This document shows, one piece after another, positions 10,575-15,000 of a stretch of DNA of 15,000 nucleotides. Made by a program: the position numbers and the translations under genes. The notes below the pieces were generated by a model, which did not search any database, had not been told where the DNA came from, and worked only from the letters and a program-made list of their open reading frames with translations. The stretch comes from Trachelipus rathkii. Its lineage: Eukaryota; Arthropoda; Malacostraca; Isopoda; Trachelipodidae. Position 1 is the first letter of the stretch. Each line of letters starts with the position of its first letter. The DNA is taken from NCBI GenBank assembly GCA_015478945.1, contig JABUQX010065372.1:1-15000 (forward strand), read 5' to 3'.

Positions 10575-11420
10575 TTTTCTTCTCTACTCTCTCTCTATTA
10601 CTCTCTCTTTATATCTATATTTCTAGTATCTCTCTCTCTCTCTATTCTTTTCTATCGTCATTCTATCTATGTTTTCTCTTTCGTAATCTTTCTTCTTCTT
10701 CTCTCTCTCTCTTCGTCTATCTCTCTCTCTTCTTCTTCTCTCCTATCTCTCTATCTCTTCTCTCTTCTCTCTCTCCTCTCTTCTCTCTCTCTTCCGCTTT
10801 GTCTTTTTCTCTCCTGATCTATTACTCTCTCGTCTCTCTCTTTTCTTTCTGTTGTTCTGCTTCTTCTTCTATTCTTCTTCTATGGCTTCGTCTTCGTTGC
10901 TGCCCGCCGCTTGCGCCCGGCACACCTTTTCCTGTTTCCCCCCCTTCTCGTTGCACGTTCTTCAATTTGGTTTTTTACGCCCTTGTTCCGTGGCCGGCTT
11001 CTGCCTAACTTCGTCTCTTATCTTCTCTTTCTCTCTCTTCTCTCTTCTTTTCTTCTCTCTCTATATATTTTTTTTGTACTCTGCTCTCTTCTTCTCTCTC
11101 TCTCTTCTATCTCTACTCTCTCTATCTTCTATCTCTCTCTTCTTTTTCTCTCTCTCTTTTCCTTCTCTCTCTCTCTCTCTTATCTTTATCTCTTTATCTA
11201 CTATCTTCTATCTTTCTCTTCTCTCTCTCTCTTCTTTCTCTCTCTTCTCTCTCTCATAATTTGTCCATGTGGCTCCCTCTGTTTTTGTTTTTGATAGCTG
11301 GACTTTCCTCTCTCTTTATCTATACTTCTCTCTCTCTTATACTCTCTATCTTTCCTCTCTCTATCTTCTCTTTGTCTCTATCTTCTCTCTCTATTCTATA
11401 TCTCGGTACTCTCTCGTCAG
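10575..11420 (+). repeat. Degenerate (TC)n microsatellite region
   Basis: Two blocks of almost pure TCTC/TTCTC/TATC (about 10575-10855 and 11015-11410) flank a 160-base C/T-rich stretch with some G. Every long plus-strand open frame over this region (224, 135, 127, 95 and 198 codons) is Ser/Leu/Phe/Tyr low-complexity from translating pyrimidines, so none is called as a gene. Confidence 0.85.
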
Positions 11421-12400
11421 TGTGTCTCGGGGGCGGACGCCGCTTCGCCCCCCCTTTGTTGCCCTCCCTGGGCTATGGGATGTTAGCCTGTTCGGGCCGA
11501 CTGTGTCGTTGAGTTTCCGCCGCTCCGTGTTTTGTTCCTTTTTTTCGCACCGCCTTCCCCGCTTCTCGCGGCGTGTCTATTGGCTTCATTGGCACTTTCT
11601 TGCGTACCCGCCCCACCCTCACTTCATTACTTTTCCGTGTTCTGCAGACTATCCTCTTCTCACACATCCTCGGCCGTCGCGTGCCGCTCCACCTCCCTCT
11701 CTATCATGCGCCTCTCCCATCTGTGATCGCTGGCGGCTTTCCGTCAAGGTGGTCGTCCGTCGCGGACTTCTCCTCTGGTCGCTCTTTTGCTCCCATTTTT
11801 CTGCAGCTCGTGCCTTTCTTTTCATTCCTTTGACTCCATCCTTTTCTTTCCAACTCCTGCTTTAATTAACTGCCAAGCTCAGGTTTTTTCATTTCTTTGC
11901 TCGCCCACCTCCTTTCCTCTCAGCACCTGTTCTTTCTTCCTTTTCCGCCGACGGCTCTGGTTGTTTTCTGTGTTCTGCGTCTTTGCTCCCCTGTCTTGCT
12001 TGAGTCTTCTTGCTTTTCTACACTCTACTGGCCCGCTATCTGTTGCCACTCTCTTTAACCTCCTCTGCTCTATGCTTTTCGTTCCAAGCTTCCCTCCATT
12101 CTTCGCAACACCTTTCGTTGCACTAATGCCCCCATTCTTCTCTCTTTCTGTGACCCTCACCCTTGGTGCTTCCTGTTCCGCTTGCATGCTTTCCTCCAGT
12201 CAGCTCCAGTTTCTGTATCCTGCCTTTCGTCTTCCCCCTCTCCTCTCTTTCGCCTTTGCTGTCGCATCTGAGTTTGCGTAATAGGCTTGCTCCTTTCAGC
12301 AGTTTTCCTGTGCAAGACCGTTCAGTGTTTCCCTTGTTTCTGTTATGTTTTCGTTTTCCTGCTTTTATCTGCCGCAGATCTTCTACTATCTTCATATATA
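11421..12400 (+). other. Pyrimidine-skewed, moderately GC-rich segment
   Basis: The plus strand remains strongly C/T-biased but is no longer a clear tandem repeat, and CpG is frequent to about 11780. Overlapping open frames occur in several plus frames and on the minus strand (11879-12187, 12123-12407). The minus ones are Lys/Arg/Glu-rich, which is the expected antisense of pyrimidine DNA. No domain is recognised. Confidence 0.5.
11429..11452. repeat. GC-only hairpin, 7-bp stem
   Basis: GGGGGCG (11429-11435) pairs exactly with CGCCCCC (11446-11452) across a ten-base loop. It sits at the boundary between the (TC)n tract and the GC-richer segment. Confidence 0.45.
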
Positions 12401-12839
12401 TCCGCACATTTAGGTATAGATCAGGGCCATCGCTTGTGTAAGGGGATATGACAATGATAGTCGTTATGACTGGATGCTAAGGATCGGGTTGATGACTCTA
12501 CTCTATACTATATGTAATATTTATTCTTATCTCTATTTATAGTGTTATTCTAAATAATTTTTTATTATTATATTTCTCTATATATTCTATATTCATGTAT
12601 CGTAAATAATTTTCGTATAGCTTTTTTTGTTTAAATGACATATCACTGTAAATTAGGGTGGGTAATATATATATAATAGATATTACTATTAAGTAATATG
12701 TTAGATAATATATCTTAATAGATAGATAATATACTAATATATATTATTATACTCATATATATTATTGTGTGCTTATAAAGGGTTTGTTCATAAATTAGAT
12801 AGGATGTTACATGCTGACATTGCCTCAAAGTCACATTAA
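12401..12839. other. AT-rich spacer with a short (TA)n tract
   Basis: Stops are dense in all frames. A degenerate TATATA/TAATAT tract lies at about 12665-12770. Nothing else is recognisable before the pseudogene that begins near 12840. Confidence 0.6.
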
Positions 12840-14295
12840 TCATCCAACTCTTTCTTCTGCTTTGTTACGTTAAAGTTTCAGAATAGAATATAAACTTCCT
12901 TGATAAAAAATTCTTATGATCTGTATTTTGAAGATAAAATATGCCCAAAACAAATCCTGGGACCCAGATATCTGTTGTGCTTCATGTTACGCTGTTGACT
13001 GGTTGGCTGAATGGATCTCGTAAGTTGCCATTTGTAATAATAATTTTTTGAAGAGAACCAAAGGATCACTCCACGGACCTTTGTTTCTTTATAACAAATA
13101 TATTAGGAATAACAGCTGAGACTAGACCAAATGTTAAATGCCAAGATATTCCCTCTACTATAAGGTCGGTATTCCATAGTGCAGAGTTTTCAATTCCAGT
13201 ACTGTCAGAAATGTGGTGTTTAGATGAAGATGTCACTAATGTCAACAACAAAGTAAAAAGTGACCCAGATTTTTTTGGGGAAAATTTAGTTACGGAGCTT
13301 CATTTAATTAATCAGTCAAAATTAAATGATGTTCGTGACTTAAATTTATCAAAATATAAAGCAGAATTACTTGCTTCAAGATAGAAATGATGGAATCTTT
13401 TACAGAAGATTACAAAATCAAGTGTTTTCCGTAAAAGGGAGGCTGAATTTGAACAATTCTTCTCCCAGTATCAGAAACTAGTTTATTGCAATGCTGTGAA
13501 CTCTTTACTGGAAGCTTTGGGACATATGTAAGATCCTGAGCAATGCTTCTTTTCTTATTAGATTTCTCAAGGCTTAGTTAGAAAGCAATCCTACTTTATT
13601 TTGGAAATTAGTTTGCATCAATTCCTGTAGCTTTTACTGCTCACATGAAGTCTAATGAACATATGAAACATGAAACTTGTTCTTAGAAGTATTCAAAATA
13701 TGAGAAATATTCGAGTCATAAAAAAACAAGGGCCAAAGAAAGAAACACTTATTGTTGGTGAGAAGAATGTAGTAGGAAATCAGGCATTTGTTTCACCTGA
13801 AAAAAAAATTACCTTTCACCACTACACATAAAGCTCGGTTAAATGAAAAATTATGTTAATTTACCGATTCGTAAAGGTGCAGGATACCAGATTCTGAAAG
13901 CATGTTCCCTAATATAAATGATGGTAAGATAAAAGAAAGTATAATTTTGAACTACAGATTAGAAAAGTAATGAATGATCCTATATTTGACAAAAGTTTAA
14001 GTGAAGTTGAGATTATTGCATAGATGTCATTTAAAAAAGTAGTATAAACAATTTCCTGGGGAAACCATAACGTTGATAATAATTACAGAGAACTTGTAAA
14101 GCTTCCTTCAGTACTACGAGGGAGGATGTAATTGTTTTTATAATTTTCATTTCTTACATCCCTTTTCGTTTCTTCCCTACTACCATTGGACACTTTCCGA
14201 GGACAATACTTTGAAACAGCTACCTTAAAATTGGAAACCCAAATGAAAGTTACTACTACATACTGTTATGAATTTGAAGTTAGCAGAAAGACTTA
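12840..14295 (+). pseudogene. Decayed copy of an arthropod multicopy 'uncharacterized protein' gene
   Basis: Segments in changing frames line up in order with a family I know from many arthropod genomes, often annotated only as uncharacterized. Near 12843 the codons read SNSFFCFV, then LIKNSYDLYFEDK (about 12897-12935), NKSWDPDICCASC (12949-12987) and LPFVIIIF. A TGA sits where the family has Trp (13049), followed by REPKDHSTD and an open run of 110 codons to the TAG at 13382, ending LNLSKYKAELLASR. WNLLQKITKSSVFRKREAEF and KLVYCNAVNSLL follow. A frame change leads to LLDFSRLS and FASIPVAFTAHMKSNEHMK (13612-13668). Next come IKKQGPKKETLIVGEKNV (from 13718), SPLHIKLG (13816-13839), QIRKVMNDPIFDKSLSEVE (from 13955), NNFLGKP and NNYRELV. 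Weaker traces, FHFLH, FFPTTIG and TYCYEFE, extend to about 14295. Function is unknown to me. Cys clusters at the N-terminus suggest a zinc-binding part, and a transposon origin is suspected. At least six frameshifts and many stops make it non-functional. Confidence 0.85.
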
Positions 14296-14950
14296 GTCTA
14301 ACTTCAATTCATATACCAGCGGCTTACAAAATTGGCACTTATTATTAAACTTTGCGCTATAGAGCGTACAGCATTTGTCAAGCTGAAAAGCTCTACGGTT
14401 CAGATTCTTGAGAATAAAAATTATCTCGCTATAATATAACTTCTCAATACTGTTAGATATCATAAACTTTATAATAGAATTGATTGTTGAAACAACAGAG
14501 ATACATAGTGAGTAGTTTAACTTTATTCTTCAAGATGCGTAGAGGGTAGTAAATTTAATTATGAAAAAGGTTTGCTCATCAAATAAAATACAATTTAACG
14601 CCTAAATCCAAATCTATCAAAGAATAACCATTTTGATTTTTTATAACAATTCAAACTTTTTGTATGTTTTCCAAAGAGGATTACTGCACGTGTGTAATGC
14701 TGTAGTGTCTTACATGGGGTTATACCAATTTTTTTAGAACTCTGTCTGCAACTGGTACATAGTAAGATCTTCGAACATTTAAAGCAAGAGCACGTCCTCA
14801 GAACCAATCTCGATATTTCCAATTTTAACAATATACTGAATCAGTGAAATTTTTTCGATCGGCTGGCGTTTCTCTTAATAAAATCACCAACCAGTTATCA
14901 TATCAAGTAGATGAAATGGAAATTTTTTGTAATTTGTTGAGCATTTAATG
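14296..14950. other. AT-rich spacer, no supported gene
   Basis: Unique AT-rich sequence. A minus-strand open frame at 14595-14831 contains a Cys-rich stretch, CSCFKCSKILLCTSC. It lacks an ATG (its first codon is TTG), it follows a stop codon closely, and I cannot match it to a family. It may be a scrap of another dead element. Confidence 0.45.
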
Positions 14951-15000
14951 CAAATCTCTCTTCTCTTCTTCTTTCTCTTCCCTTTCTCTTCATTCTCCAT
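14951..15000 (+). repeat. Pyrimidine tract running off the window end
   Basis: CTCTTCTCTTCTTCTTTCTC-type sequence starts at about 14956 and continues to the last base. It is probably the start of another (TC)n region. Confidence 0.7.

Noticed and set aside
10334..11865. Several long plus-strand open frames (up to 224 codons) that look like hydrophobic membrane proteins
   Set aside because: Pyrimidine-rich DNA lacks purine-containing stops and translates to Ser, Leu, Phe and Pro in all three frames. Three frames are open at once, which shows the effect is compositional.
11879..12407. Basic minus-strand open frames rich in Lys, Arg and Glu
   Set aside because: They are the antisense of C/T-rich DNA. 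Their charge pattern follows from purine-rich codons, and no motif is present.
13066..13251. 61-codon minus-strand open frame
   Set aside because: It is the antisense shadow of the plus-strand pseudogene segment REPKDHSTD to LLASR, which matches a known family in frame.
14595..14831. 78-codon minus-strand frame with a Cys cluster
   Set aside because: It begins at TTG with no ATG, lies just after a stop, and matches no family I know. It is noted within the spacer entry only.

Overview
The window looks like gene-poor nuclear DNA from an arthropod. It is AT-rich and crowded with degenerate (TA)n and (TC)n simple repeats. The only recognisable proteins are dead copies of dispersed elements, and no intact gene, rRNA, tRNA or CRISPR array is visible. 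A decapod crustacean such as a penaeid shrimp would fit the density of (TA)n and (TC)n, and one broken gene belongs to a protein family I know as multicopy in arthropods. The organism call is an inference with low certainty. The many frameshifts and ragged repeats could partly be long-read consensus error.

Layout: 1-300 is degenerate (TA)n. 301-974 is unique AT-rich DNA. 975-1142 carries a short plus-strand remnant resembling the C-terminal end of a hAT transposase. 1174-1690 is (TC)n passing into (TA)n. 1691-2390 is AT-rich with a 47-base poly(T) tract. 2391-3400 is almost free of G on the plus strand. 3411-5220 is a 1.8-kb (TA)n block interrupted by a unique island at 4536-4690. 5221-5820 is unique and holds a candidate G-quadruplex. 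5821-6320 is TTAATA-rich. 6321-7545 is mixed composition.

7550-8639, on the minus strand, contains a chain of open segments in shifting frames that together look like one broken gene of about 360 codons. I could not assign it to a family. It is the most interesting unexplained signal in the window. 8640-9879 is again AT-rich or degenerate repeat. 9880-10420 is a CpG-dense block, followed by a strong switch in base skew into about 2 kb of pyrimidine-rich DNA (10430-12400), of which 10575-11420 is degenerate (TC)n. 12401-12839 is AT-rich spacer.

12840-14295, on the plus strand, is a nearly end-to-end but heavily frameshifted copy of the arthropod multicopy 'uncharacterized protein' family (motifs such as KSW-P-ICC-C, REPKDHSTD, LVYCN and SPLHIKLG). 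Its central part seems to be deleted. The last 700 bases are AT-rich spacer ending in a new pyrimidine tract.

Nothing suggests genes acting together. The three coding remnants appear independent, and long open frames in the (TC)n regions are low-complexity artefacts.
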